Assembly (NCBI RefSeq): GCF_014654205.1
Contig: NZ_BNAW01000005.1
Span: 186,001 to 250,000, forward strand
Source: Amycolatopsis bullii
GTDB taxonomy: Bacteria > Actinomycetota > Actinomycetes > Mycobacteriales > Pseudonocardiaceae
Direction of reading: 5' to 3'
DNA length: 64,000 bases
In this document: piece after piece, positions 25,407 to 33,544 of the stretch
Layout: each line of letters opens with the position of its first letter
How positions within the stretch are numbered: position 1 is the stretch's first letter
Program-made: the position numbers and the translations under genes
The notes under the pieces: generated by a model
Database searches by the model: none
What the model saw: the letters and a program-made list of their open reading frames with translations, nothing else
Told to the model about the DNA's origin: nothing

Positions 25407-26635
25407 GGGCAGTCACCGACGGTCTTGATCATCTCTTCCAGGACCGGGTTCGCCGGCAGCGGCGTGGTGCTGTCGTTGTCCGCCTGCTGCGGGGTCGGCA
25501 GCCCCTGTTCGGTCAGGAAGCCGTACAGCCGCCCGCTCTTGTTGCTGCCCGCGGGAGTGGCGACGCCGAAGCCGAGTTCCATCGCCCGGCGTTGCAGATC
25601 CGGGTCGAAGGTGATCAGCTCGCCGAGCCGTTCCGCCTCCGGCCGCAGCGGCACGAACTGCGGTTTCGTCAGGATGTTGTCCTTCGGGTACAGCAGCACG
25701 TGGTCGAAGTCCGGGCGGCCGGTCGCGGCCTTGATCCGCAGCTGCTGTTCGAGGTACTGGTGCTCGTAGATCACCACGATCGGCTTGTCGCCCTCGGCGA
25801 GGTTCCAGTAAGACTCCGAAAGGTCGGCCGAGGCGAAGCCCTGCCGGTTCAACAGCGGCTTGACCCGGTTGGCCAGCTCGTGCGCGTTGCGCAGCGTCGC
25901 CGGGCCGGCCGGCTCGCCCGCCGGCGCCGGGTCCGCCAAGGGGACCTGCCTGCCGTTTTCCAGGTAGGCGATGAGTGCCAGGTAGGTCGCCCCGGAGTTG
26001 GAGTCGCAGACGTTCGAGGTTTGGGCGAGCACCAGGTTGCTGTTGTTCACCCCGTCGATGCCGAGCGAGTTCCAGGTGGCGCCGGCCTTCATGGCCTGCA
26101 CGAGCTTCTCGGTGTCCAGGGTGTAGTAGAGCGGCTCACCGGCCCCAGGGGGCGCGGACGCGATGCCCTTGCGCAGCAGCGCTTCGGCGTAGGGGCGGTA
26201 GGTGGCGAGCACGATCGGGCTGGTGAACGGCTGCCGGATGGTGCCGCCCAGCTTGTCGGCCCGCGCCGTGCGGACGAGGCCGGCCGCGGGCTCGCCGGAG
26301 AGGAACGCGAAGTCGTACTTGTCGAGGTCGTGGATCGCGGTGTCCCGGGAGCCCGTGCGCGTGACGTGGACCCGGATGTGGTGACGCATCAGGAGTTCCT
26401 GGACCTGCGCGTCGGCGAAGAAGTCCGCCTTCGAGCCCATCTTTCCGGCCAGTTCCAGGGTCGGTTCGAACGGGACCAGGACGTTGCCCGACAGCAGGAG
26501 GGTGACCAGCCCGGCGATCGCCAGTCCCAGGACGGGGCCGAACGACCGCAGGAACCCGCGCCGCAGGAAGAAGGCCGAGGGCCGGGGCCGGACGGTGAGG
26601 TGCGGCTCTTCGAGGGTGGGACTCTCGGTCGTCAC
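25403..26635 (-). CDS. Membrane-anchored solute-binding-like protein, first gene of the VWA operon
   Basis: 410 residues. A cytosolic head of about 32 residues with FFLRRGFLRSFG precedes one membrane helix (VLGLAIAGLVTLLLSG), so the protein is a type II anchored extracytoplasmic domain. The outer part resembles a periplasmic binding fold (MGSKADFFADAQVQELLMRH, DLDKYDFAFLSGEPAAGLV, SPIVLATYRPYAEALLRKGI, DKPIVVIYEHQYLEQQL, DPDLQRRAMELGFG). Its stop overlaps the VWA lipoprotein start. The same architecture (binding fold plus binding fold-VWA) without permease suggests a surface sensing or conflict complex rather than import. No known gene name fits. Confidence 0.75.
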   Translation of the reverse strand: MTTESPTLEEPHLTVRPRPSAFFLRRGFLRSFGPVLGLAIAGLVTLLLSGNVLVPFEPTLELAGKMGSKADFFADAQVQELLMRHHIRVHVTRTGSRDTAIHDLDKYDFAFLSGEPAAGLVRTARADKLGGTIRQPFTSPIVLATYRPYAEALLRKGIASAPPGAGEPLYYTLDTEKLVQAMKAGATWNSLGIDGVNNSNLVLAQTSNVCDSNSGATYLALIAYLENGRQVPLADPAPAGEPAGPATLRNAHELANRVKPLLNRQGFASADLSESYWNLAEGDKPIVVIYEHQYLEQQLRIKAATGRPDFDHVLLYPKDNILTKPQFVPLRPEAERLGELITFDPDLQRRAMELGFGVATPAGSNKSGRLYGFLTEQGLPTPQQADNDSTTPLPANPVLEEMIKTVGDCP

Positions 26636-26792
26636 CGAATCAGACCTCCGGAGGGATTCCGCCGCAAGAAGCGGACGTTTCGCCCGGGAAGTCTATCGAG
26701 CCGGTTCGTTCGTTACAGGCAATTCTCCGCAACAACGGAACGGCCGCGGCGGGAATGGTCTTCCAGCCACGGCCGCAGGACCGTCAGAGCCC

Positions 26793-26960
26793 TTAGTTGT
26801 AGCCCATTTCATCGGGCGACACGCCGTTGTAGCCCATCTCGGCGAGGACGGCGGCCGGCGCCGCACTCTCGGCGGCGACGGCGAAGGTCGCGGAAGTTCC
26901 CAGGACACCAGCCGCGAAGAGGGTCAACGCGACCGCGGCGACCGCTCGGCGAACCGACAT
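26793..26960 (-). CDS. Secreted 55-residue peptide with repeated EMGYN motif
   Basis: The second of two adjacent ATGs (26960) is preferred since GGAGG then lies 5 bases upstream. A Sec signal (SVRRAVAAVALTLFAAGV then TSATFAVAA) is followed by only about 25 residues: SAAPAAVLAEMGYN then GVSPDEMGYN, ending at TAA. The mature peptide thus ends in two copies of [A/D]EMGYN. No modification enzyme is adjacent. Placement between the VWA operon and a divergent LuxR-family ATPase suggests a secreted signal or a peptide precursor; this is inference. I do not know a named family. Confidence 0.65.
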   Translation of the reverse strand: MSVRRAVAAVALTLFAAGVLGTSATFAVAAESAAPAAVLAEMGYNGVSPDEMGYN

Positions 26961-27178
26961 CATTCCTCCGGTGGACAATCGGGGCGAAACTGACTTCCGT
27001 GCCAGGCAGACGCTCCCAGGTCCGGCACAACCGGCCGACAACGGATGGTTAAGGACCCGCCAACGCCAGGCGGCCAAATCATGCCCGAGCGGGTTTCCGA
27101 ACAATGAGCGAACTACAACTTTCAAGAATGAGAACAGCGGGTTTCCGACCCGTCGTGCAGCAATGTTTAGTACACCTC

Positions 27179-27207
27179 TTGTTCAGCAACTGTTCGTCTT
27201 CTATTAT
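27179..27207 (+). promoter_or_regulatory. Promoter for a leaderless LuxR-family transcript
   Basis: TTGTTC (27179-27184), 17-base spacer, TATTAT (27202-27207), then the GTG start 7 bases on. The expected transcription start falls at or next to the GTG at 27215, and there is no ribosome site in between. Confidence 0.6.
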
Positions 27208-27214
27208 CGAGTGT

Positions 27215-30022
27215 GTGCAACCGCTCACGGACGGTGTCGACCTCCTGATCGGCCGGGACGGTGAGCTGTCCCGGCTGGTGGGCTGGGTGCACGACGTCAC
27301 CGCCGGTCGCGGGCGGGCGGTCCTGGTGGACGGCGAGCCGGGCATCGGCAAGTCCACCCTCGTCCGGGCCGCGTGCGCGGTCGCCACCCGGTCCGGGTGC
27401 CAGGTCTTCCGCGGCGCCGGCGACGAACTGGGGCAGGCGCTGCCCCTGCTCCCCCTGCTGGACGCGCTGCGGATCACCGGGTCCGCACCGGATCCCCGGC
27501 GAGGAGCCATTGCCGGGCTCCTGCGTGGCGACACCGGGCGGGGCAAGGGAGCGGATCTCGCCGCGGCGGCCGCCGAGCAGCTGCTGGTCCTCGTCGACGA
27601 GCTCTGCCAAGGCGGCCCGGTGGTGCTGGTGGTCGACGAGCTGCAGTGGGCCGACCGCGCGACCGTGGCGGTGTGGGGCAGGCTCGCCCGCTCGGTCCGG
27701 CAGCTGCCCTTGCTCCTGATCGGTGTGCTGCGCCCGGTGCCCCGCCGCGACGACCTGCGCGCGCTGCGGCGGATCGTCGGTCCCGCCGACCGGCTGCGCG
27801 TCGGCCGGCTCACCGAACCGGCCGCGCTCGAGCTGGTGGCGAAGCTGGCCGGCGGCAAGCCGGGCGAGCGGCTGGAGGGGCTGGCCGACGGCGCCGCGGG
27901 AAACCCCCTGTACCTCACCGAATTGCTCGACGCGCTGACGCGGAGCGCGTGCCTGGCCGTCGACGACGCGGGGATCGCGGAGCTGACCGGCGGTCCCACC
28001 CCCGACTCGCTGCCGGAGGCGATCGCCGATCGGCTGGACTTCCTGTCGGAGCAGACGCGGGCCGTGCTGCGGGCGGCCGCGTTGCTCGGCGTGGGGTTCT
28101 CGGTCCCAGACCTGACGGTCGTGGCCGACGCCGAGCTGGCCGTTCTCGTCTCCGCGCTCGACGAGGCACGGGCCGCCGGGGTGCTGGCGGCGTCCGGCGA
28201 CGACCTGGCGTTCCGGCATCCTCTGATCCGCCAGGCCCTGTACGACGAGCTGCCCGCCGGGGTCCGGGTCGTTTGGCACCGCGCCGCCGCGCGGGCCCTG
28301 GCCGATGCCGGTGCGCCGGTCGAGCGGGTCGCCCGGCAGCTGCTGCCAACGGTGTCCGCCGGAGACGCCGTCGAACCGGTCCCGCGCTGGGTCGTGGACT
28401 GGCTGCTCGGCGCCGCCACCCCGCTGATCGGCCAGGCGCCCGAGGTCGCTGTCACGCTCCTGCGTCGCGCGGTACAGGGCGGCGACGCGACGGCCGGAGC
28501 GCTCGGCTGCCGGCTGGCCGAGGCGCTCTACCGGGTCGGCGACTTCGCCGAAGCCGAACGCGTCGCCGACCGCACCCTGCCGCGGGCCGCCGACCCGGAA
28601 CTGCGCGTCGACCTGCACACGACGGTGACGCAGTGCCGGGCGATGACCGGCCGCTCCGCCGAATCCCTCGCCGCACTGAGCCAGGCCGCGGCCGCACCGG
28701 ACCTGTCTGCCCGGCATCGGGCCCGGCTGCTCGTGCTCACCGCCCGGACGCACCGCGACCTCGGCGAAGTCGACACCGCCGCGCGGGTCGCCACCGCCGC
28801 CCTGGCCGAAGCCGGCGACGACCGCTGGGCGACCGGGTGGGCCCTGCACGTGCTGAGCCTGGTGGCGATGATGCGCGGCGAGTGGACCGCAGCACTGCCG
28901 CTGTTCGAGCGCGCGATGGCCACCGCGTCGGACGATCCCACTCTCACCGACCTCGGCCTGCTGCTGCGGATCAACCAGGCCGTCACCTTCGGCGCGCTCG
29001 ACCGCTACCCGGACGCGCTCGCCGCCGCCGAGCGGGCCCGCGAACTGGCGGACCGCGCGGGCAGCGTCGTGCGGCTGACCCAGGCGCAGAGCGCGCTCGG
29101 GCAGCTGCTGCTGGGCAGCGGGCGGTGGGACGACGCCGTGGCGGAGGTCGACGTCGTCCCGGACGAGCTCAAGGATCCGAGCGTGGCGTGCTGCGACCAC
29201 GGCGTCGCTGCGATCATCCACTTCCACCGCGGCGAAACGGCCGCGGCGCAGGGACACCTGGACGCGGCGGCACCGTGCGCGGACCGGATCGGTGGCCGGG
29301 TCGTGGAGTCACTGGTCCTGGCGCGCAGCCTCGCCTTCGAGCAGGCAGGCGAGCCGGACCGGGCGCTCGCCGCGTTGACCGCCGCGCTCGCGAGCGAAGA
29401 CGAAGGAGAGGGCCTGCTCGGTGACGCCGTCCGGCTGGCCGTGGAAACCGGTGACACCGCCACCGCGGCCGCGGTCGGCGCCAGGATCCGTGCGATCACG
29501 GCCGGGGCGGACGTCCCGCACCGCCGGGCACTGGGCCTTTACAGCCAGGGCATGACCGAGCGAGAGGCGGCGACCCTGCTGCGCGCCGCCGACGGCTACC
29601 GCGAGGCGGGCCGTCCTCTCCCCCGCGCCAAGGCGCTGGAAGCCGCCGCGATCGCGTTCGCCGAGGCCGGTGACCGCGGCTCGGCGCGGGCCGCCTTCAC
29701 CCGCACGCTGGACCTGTACGGCAGCCTGGGCGCGCACTGGGACGTGGCGCGGCTGCGCGCCCGCTTCCGGACGTTCGGCATCCGGCGTGGCCCGACGGTG
29801 AAGCACCGCCAGGCCACGCACGGCTGGGAAAGCCTGACGCCGACCGAGACCAAGATCGCCGGCCTCGTGGTGGAGGGGCTGTCGAACCCGCAGATCGCGA
29901 CCCGGTTGTTCCTGTCGCCGCGCACGGTGGCCACCCACGTCTCGCACATCCTGGCCAAGCTCGGCGTGCACTCCCGCATCGACATCGCTCGCGAAGCGAG
30001 CAGGAATTCGGCGTCGGGCTAG
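27215..30022 (+). CDS. Large ATP-binding LuxR family (LAL-type) regulator
   Basis: 935 residues from the GTG at 27215, which is where homology (LIGRDGELSRLVGWV) begins and which fits a leaderless message. AAA/STAND ATPase: Walker A GEPGIGKSTLV (40-), Walker B PVVLVVDELQWADRATVAVW (about 135-154), then DEARAAGVLAASGDDLAFRH and a long TPR-like helical region (300-860). The C-terminal LuxR HTH runs SLTPTETKIAGLVVEGLSNP, QIATRLFLSPRTVATHVSHI, LAKLGVHSRIDIARE (about 872-928). MalT-like activator that would respond to a ligand and ATP. Divergent from the EMGYN peptide gene with 254 bases between; a peptide-regulator pair is possible. Confidence 0.92.
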   Translation: MQPLTDGVDLLIGRDGELSRLVGWVHDVTAGRGRAVLVDGEPGIGKSTLVRAACAVATRSGCQVFRGAGDELGQALPLLPLLDALRITGSAPDPRRGAIAGLLRGDTGRGKGADLAAAAAEQLLVLVDELCQGGPVVLVVDELQWADRATVAVWGRLARSVRQLPLLLIGVLRPVPRRDDLRALRRIVGPADRLRVGRLTEPAALELVAKLAGGKPGERLEGLADGAAGNPLYLTELLDALTRSACLAVDDAGIAELTGGPTPDSLPEAIADRLDFLSEQTRAVLRAAALLGVGFSVPDLTVVADAELAVLVSALDEARAAGVLAASGDDLAFRHPLIRQALYDELPAGVRVVWHRAAARALADAGAPVERVARQLLPTVSAGDAVEPVPRWVVDWLLGAATPLIGQAPEVAVTLLRRAVQGGDATAGALGCRLAEALYRVGDFAEAERVADRTLPRAADPELRVDLHTTVTQCRAMTGRSAESLAALSQAAAAPDLSARHRARLLVLTARTHRDLGEVDTAARVATAALAEAGDDRWATGWALHVLSLVAMMRGEWTAALPLFERAMATASDDPTLTDLGLLLRINQAVTFGALDRYPDALAAAERARELADRAGSVVRLTQAQSALGQLLLGSGRWDDAVAEVDVVPDELKDPSVACCDHGVAAIIHFHRGETAAAQGHLDAAAPCADRIGGRVVESLVLARSLAFEQAGEPDRALAALTAALASEDEGEGLLGDAVRLAVETGDTATAAAVGARIRAITAGADVPHRRALGLYSQGMTEREAATLLRAADGYREAGRPLPRAKALEAAAIAFAEAGDRGSARAAFTRTLDLYGSLGAHWDVARLRARFRTFGIRRGPTVKHRQATHGWESLTPTETKIAGLVVEGLSNPQIATRLFLSPRTVATHVSHILAKLGVHSRIDIAREASRNSASG

Positions 30023-30564
30023 CGGTCTCCGGAGTGGCGCATCCGGCTCCACAGCGGGAAAGCGAACCACCACAGCGCGAACCAGCCCAGCGCGCCGGTG
30101 GTGAACCACGCGGCGTGCGCGGGCCCGAGGGTGACGCTGAGGATCAGCAGGAGCGCGGAGCCGATGGAGAGCATGAGCAGGGTCAGCCCGCACAACGCGA
30201 ACCGGCTGGACGCGAGCACCAGCTGCCGCTTGAGCCGCCGTTGGTAGACGAGCCGGTGAAAGGCGGCCGGCGCGATCAGCAGTGCGGTGGCGGCGGCCCC
30301 GAGCACCAGCGCGGCCACGTAGACGCGCCGCTCGAACTCGGTCAGCGTCGCGAAGCGCGGGGTGAAGGCGACGGTGAGCAGGAAGGCGAGCAGCAGCTGC
30401 ACACCGGTCTGCGCCACCCGCACTTCCTGCAGGATCTCGGCGTAGTTGCGGTCCAGCCGCTGCGTCGGCGTCTCGCGACGCACCGCGAAGTTCCACTGGT
30501 CGTGGGCGTCGGGCGGCTCGGCCGGCCGGCCGGCGGGGGTCTTGTCGATCTCGTTCACCGTCAT
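30019..30564 (-). CDS. DUF6328-family membrane protein
   Basis: 181 residues from the ATG at 30564. The DUF6328 signature ETPTQRLDRNYAEILQEVRV then AQTGVQLLLAFLLTVAFTPR is present at 40-80, followed by three more helices (VYVAALVLGAAATALLIAPA, FALCGLTLLMLSIGSALLLI, TTGALGWFALWWFAFPLW) and HRLVYQRRLKRQLV between helices 2 and 3. Four-helix inner membrane protein common in actinomycetes; function unknown. It is convergent with the LuxR gene, overlapping its stop by 4 bases. Confidence 0.85.
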   Translation of the reverse strand: MTVNEIDKTPAGRPAEPPDAHDQWNFAVRRETPTQRLDRNYAEILQEVRVAQTGVQLLLAFLLTVAFTPRFATLTEFERRVYVAALVLGAAATALLIAPAAFHRLVYQRRLKRQLVLASSRFALCGLTLLMLSIGSALLLILSVTLGPAHAAWFTTGALGWFALWWFAFPLWSRMRHSGDR

Positions 30565-30821
30565 GCAGCCACGATCTCGTGACCGCCGGATCAAGACATC
30601 GGTCGATCAAAGTATGCGGGAAGCGACGGCCCCCGCCCGGGTGCCGGGCGGGGCCACGCCGCCGGTCGGCGCCGATCCGGGGTGCCCGCGACCGGGCCGA
30701 GCTCACCGCGCAACGACGCGGTCATCGGGCCGGTACCGTCACGATCCATCGCCGAGGCGCTCCCACCGTCCGATCCGGCGCCTGCGCGGCGGTCGGCGGC
30801 GACCCGCCTGGTCTCCGCTTC

Positions 30822-32036
30822 TCAGGTCCCGGTGAGCAGCCGGGCCGCGCGCAGTACCGAGTGGTCCTGCCCGGAGCAGCTCGAGAGCTGGACGCTCGCC
30901 GGCTGCTCGCCGGTACCGGTGGGAATGACCAGGCTCGGCGCGTCGAGGTAGCTCAGCACCATGGTCATGGTCAAAGCACGCCCGTTCCGTTCGTCGTGCG
31001 TCTGCGGTGACGTGCGGACGTCCTCGTACGCGGGAGCGTCGATCTCGACCGCCGGGCTCAGCAGCAGCGCCTCCCCCAGTTCCCGGCGGAACTGACGCCG
31101 TAGCGACGGCATGGCCTGGTAGAGCACGTCGGCAGAGCCCGCGCGCAGACGGGAACGCGCTCGCTCGAGGCGGCGCCGCGCCGCAGGTCCGAGCAGGTCC
31201 GGTTGCTCCAGATACGCCCCGAACGCCGCGAACGCCTCCGCTTCCACGATGTGCACGTGACGCTGGTGAAGCCCGCGCGCCGCGTCGAGGGAGTCGATCT
31301 TCCGCTCGGCGATCCGGTGCCCTGCCGCGCGCAGCCGGGACACGTCGGCGTGGAACCGTTCCAGGACATCCGGGTCACAGCTCGCGAGGTATGCCTCGTG
31401 CGGGACCACGTACGTCGGGGCCCGCACATCCCCCACCGGAGGCGGAACGTCCGCGAGGACCCGGTCGACGGTCTCGACGTACTCGAGACTGTCCGCGATG
31501 AGACCGACCGTGTCGAGCGTGGGTGCGAGCGCGGTCATCCCGGCGCTCGGGTACCGCCCCCAGCTGGGGCGGAACCCGAACAGGCCGGTCCACGCCGCCG
31601 GGATCCGCGCGGACCCGGACGTGTCGCTCCCGAGCGCGAACGGGACGACGCCGGCGCGGACGGCCGCGGCCGACCCCGACGACGACCCGCCGACGACATG
31701 GTCACGGCCGGCGCGGCACAGCGTCGGCGTGCCGAACCCTTCGTTCACCCCGAGCCCGGAGAACGCCAGCTCGCTCATGGTGGTCTTGCCGATCAGGACG
31801 GCCCCGGCGGCGGTGACGCGCCGCACCGCTTCCGCGTCCTCGCGTGCGGGCGGCCGGTGGTCGAACACATGCGACGCCGCCGTGGTGCGCGTCCCACGCA
31901 CGTCGAAGATGTCCTTCACCGCGAACGGCACGCCGCCGAGCGGCCCGGCGGCTTCCTCGTTCCGCGCGGCGGGCATGAGCTGAAGGAACGTGTCCGGTGT
32001 CCGTCGCGCCACCATCAGCGCCTCCTCCGGGGTCAC
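30822..32036 (-). CDS. Amidase signature family amidohydrolase
   Basis: 404 residues. The GTG at 32036 overlaps the permease stop (GTGA). Amidase signature features: GVPFAVKDIFDVRGTRTT with the catalytic Lys, AVLIGKTTMSELAFSGLG, VVGGSSSGSAAAVRAGVVPF with the cis-Ser, and ALGSDTSGSARIPAAWTGLF with the nucleophile Ser. Short for the family and with a divergent C-terminal half (PAVEIDAPAYEDVRTSPQTH), as in allophanate hydrolase-like or ureide amidases. It hydrolyses an amide made or imported by the neighbouring genes. Second gene of the permease operon divergent from the PucR regulator. Confidence 0.88.
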   Translation of the reverse strand: MTPEEALMVARRTPDTFLQLMPAARNEEAAGPLGGVPFAVKDIFDVRGTRTTAASHVFDHRPPAREDAEAVRRVTAAGAVLIGKTTMSELAFSGLGVNEGFGTPTLCRAGRDHVVGGSSSGSAAAVRAGVVPFALGSDTSGSARIPAAWTGLFGFRPSWGRYPSAGMTALAPTLDTVGLIADSLEYVETVDRVLADVPPPVGDVRAPTYVVPHEAYLASCDPDVLERFHADVSRLRAAGHRIAERKIDSLDAARGLHQRHVHIVEAEAFAAFGAYLEQPDLLGPAARRRLERARSRLRAGSADVLYQAMPSLRRQFRRELGEALLLSPAVEIDAPAYEDVRTSPQTHDERNGRALTMTMVLSYLDAPSLVIPTGTGEQPASVQLSSCSGQDHSVLRAARLLTGT

Positions 32037-33430
32037 CGGTCGGCCTCGATCGCCCGCGCTTCCGGCGAACGCGTCTTCTGCAACAGGTAATACAGCCCGC
32101 CGGCGACCAGCGAGCCGGACAGCCACGAGAAGTCCGTGTGGTTCATCGCGGTCGCCAGCGGCCCCTGCATCACCGGCGTGAGCCCGTACTGCCACGTCCA
32201 CGCGGCGAACACACCCAGCCCGAGGCTCAGCAGCCCGCGCCAGTTCACCGCGGCGGTACCGGTGTAGAGCGATGAGACGTCCAGCCGGCCGCGACGCAGC
32301 ACGAAGTAGTCGATCAGCACGATGGCCGCCCACGGGCTGATCCAGATGAGGATAAAAGTCATCCAGTTGTCGAAGGCGTGCGCGAAGCTCTCCGCCTCCA
32401 TCAAGGTCAGCAGGACCACCGACGCGACCACGCCCGCGAAGAGGGTGAGCTTCCACCGCGCGACCTTCACGCCGACGGTCAGCGCGGCCAGTGAGGACGA
32501 ATAGAGGTTGAGGATGTTCGTCGCGATGGGTCCGTGCATGATCAACAGCAGCACCGGCAACGCCATCGAGCCGAACGCGCTCACCACAAGCGCCGACGGA
32601 TCACTGCTCCCGCCCGCGCTGGCCAGGCACGCGCCCAGCGCCGCGAGCCACACGGTCGGCAGGTACATGCCCAGCGCCGAGGCCCAGAACACCGAACGCG
32701 AGGAGGCGCCACGACGGACGAACCGGCTGTAGTCCGCGGAGTAGGGCACCCACGTGACACCCCAGCCCACCCCGATCGCGGTGAGCAGCTGGGTCACGGC
32801 GGTGACCTTGTCCGGCACGGAGGCCGCGGTCGACGACGTCCAGTCCACCTTCGCCCGGCTGAGCGCGAGCGTCGTCATCACCACCATCACCAGGACCGTG
32901 ACCGGCACGGTGTACTTCTCGAACGTGCGGATGGCGTAGAAGCCGTACAGCGCCAGCCACAGCTGCACCGCCATGATCACGCCGGCGACGATGTAACGCA
33001 GCCACGGTCCGCCCTCGATGCCGAGCTGTCGCAACGCTGCCAGCATGAGGTCCAGCACCACCCACGTGTTGACGCCCACCCACGCCATCGCCAGCAACCC
33101 CTGGACGACACCGGGCACCTTGGCGCCACGGCGGCCGAAGGAGGCACGACCGAGCACCATCTGGTTCACGCCGGTGCGATGGCCCATCACGTTGCACAGG
33201 CCGAAGACCGCGCATCCGGCCAGGTTGCCGAGGGCCACCACCGCCAGCGTCTCGACCAGGCTCAGCCCGAGGGTGACACCGAGCGCGCCGAGCACCCAGT
33301 TGATCGGCGCGATGTTGGCGCCGGACCAGATCCAGAACTGCTCCCACGGCGTGGAGTCACGCCCGTGGTCGGGGATCGGCTCTATTCCGTGCGCGTCGAA
33401 ACGCACACTGTCCGCCGTGTCCTGCGCCAT
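32033..33430 (-). CDS. NCS1 family purine/pyrimidine/hydantoin-type permease
   Basis: 465 residues, ATG after GGAGGTAGCG. Twelve helices; the NCS1 opening FWIWSGANIAPINWVLGALG, then GHRTGVNQMVLGRASFGRRG, WVGVNTWVVLDLMLAALRQL, VTWVPYSADYSRFV and MHGPIATNILNLYSSSLAAL are characteristic of CodB/PucI/Mhp1-type cation symporters for nucleobases, allantoin or hydantoins. The YSADYSRF motif is intact. It is cotranscribed with the amidase and divergent from the PucR regulator (114 bp), so expression should follow the imported nitrogen compound. Confidence 0.93.
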   Translation of the reverse strand: MAQDTADSVRFDAHGIEPIPDHGRDSTPWEQFWIWSGANIAPINWVLGALGVTLGLSLVETLAVVALGNLAGCAVFGLCNVMGHRTGVNQMVLGRASFGRRGAKVPGVVQGLLAMAWVGVNTWVVLDLMLAALRQLGIEGGPWLRYIVAGVIMAVQLWLALYGFYAIRTFEKYTVPVTVLVMVVMTTLALSRAKVDWTSSTAASVPDKVTAVTQLLTAIGVGWGVTWVPYSADYSRFVRRGASSRSVFWASALGMYLPTVWLAALGACLASAGGSSDPSALVVSAFGSMALPVLLLIMHGPIATNILNLYSSSLAALTVGVKVARWKLTLFAGVVASVVLLTLMEAESFAHAFDNWMTFILIWISPWAAIVLIDYFVLRRGRLDVSSLYTGTAAVNWRGLLSLGLGVFAAWTWQYGLTPVMQGPLATAMNHTDFSWLSGSLVAGGLYYLLQKTRSPEARAIEADR

Positions 33431-33544
33431 CGCTACCTCCTGGGGGCCGCCGGGTGACTGGCCTCACCGAAGCACCCAGGACCCCACCGTGACCAGTAGA
33501 GGAAACTCCAGCTTGTGGCCGGATCACTGTATTAAGCTCACAAC

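Noticed and set aside
24018..25769. 583-codon plus-strand frame opposite the VWA gene
   Set aside because: Antisense shadow; the VWA and binding-fold motifs lie on the minus strand.
27167..29257. 696-codon minus-strand frame opposite the LuxR-family gene
   Set aside because: Shadow of the real gene: Gly/Arg/Gln-rich translation with no motif or ribosome site.
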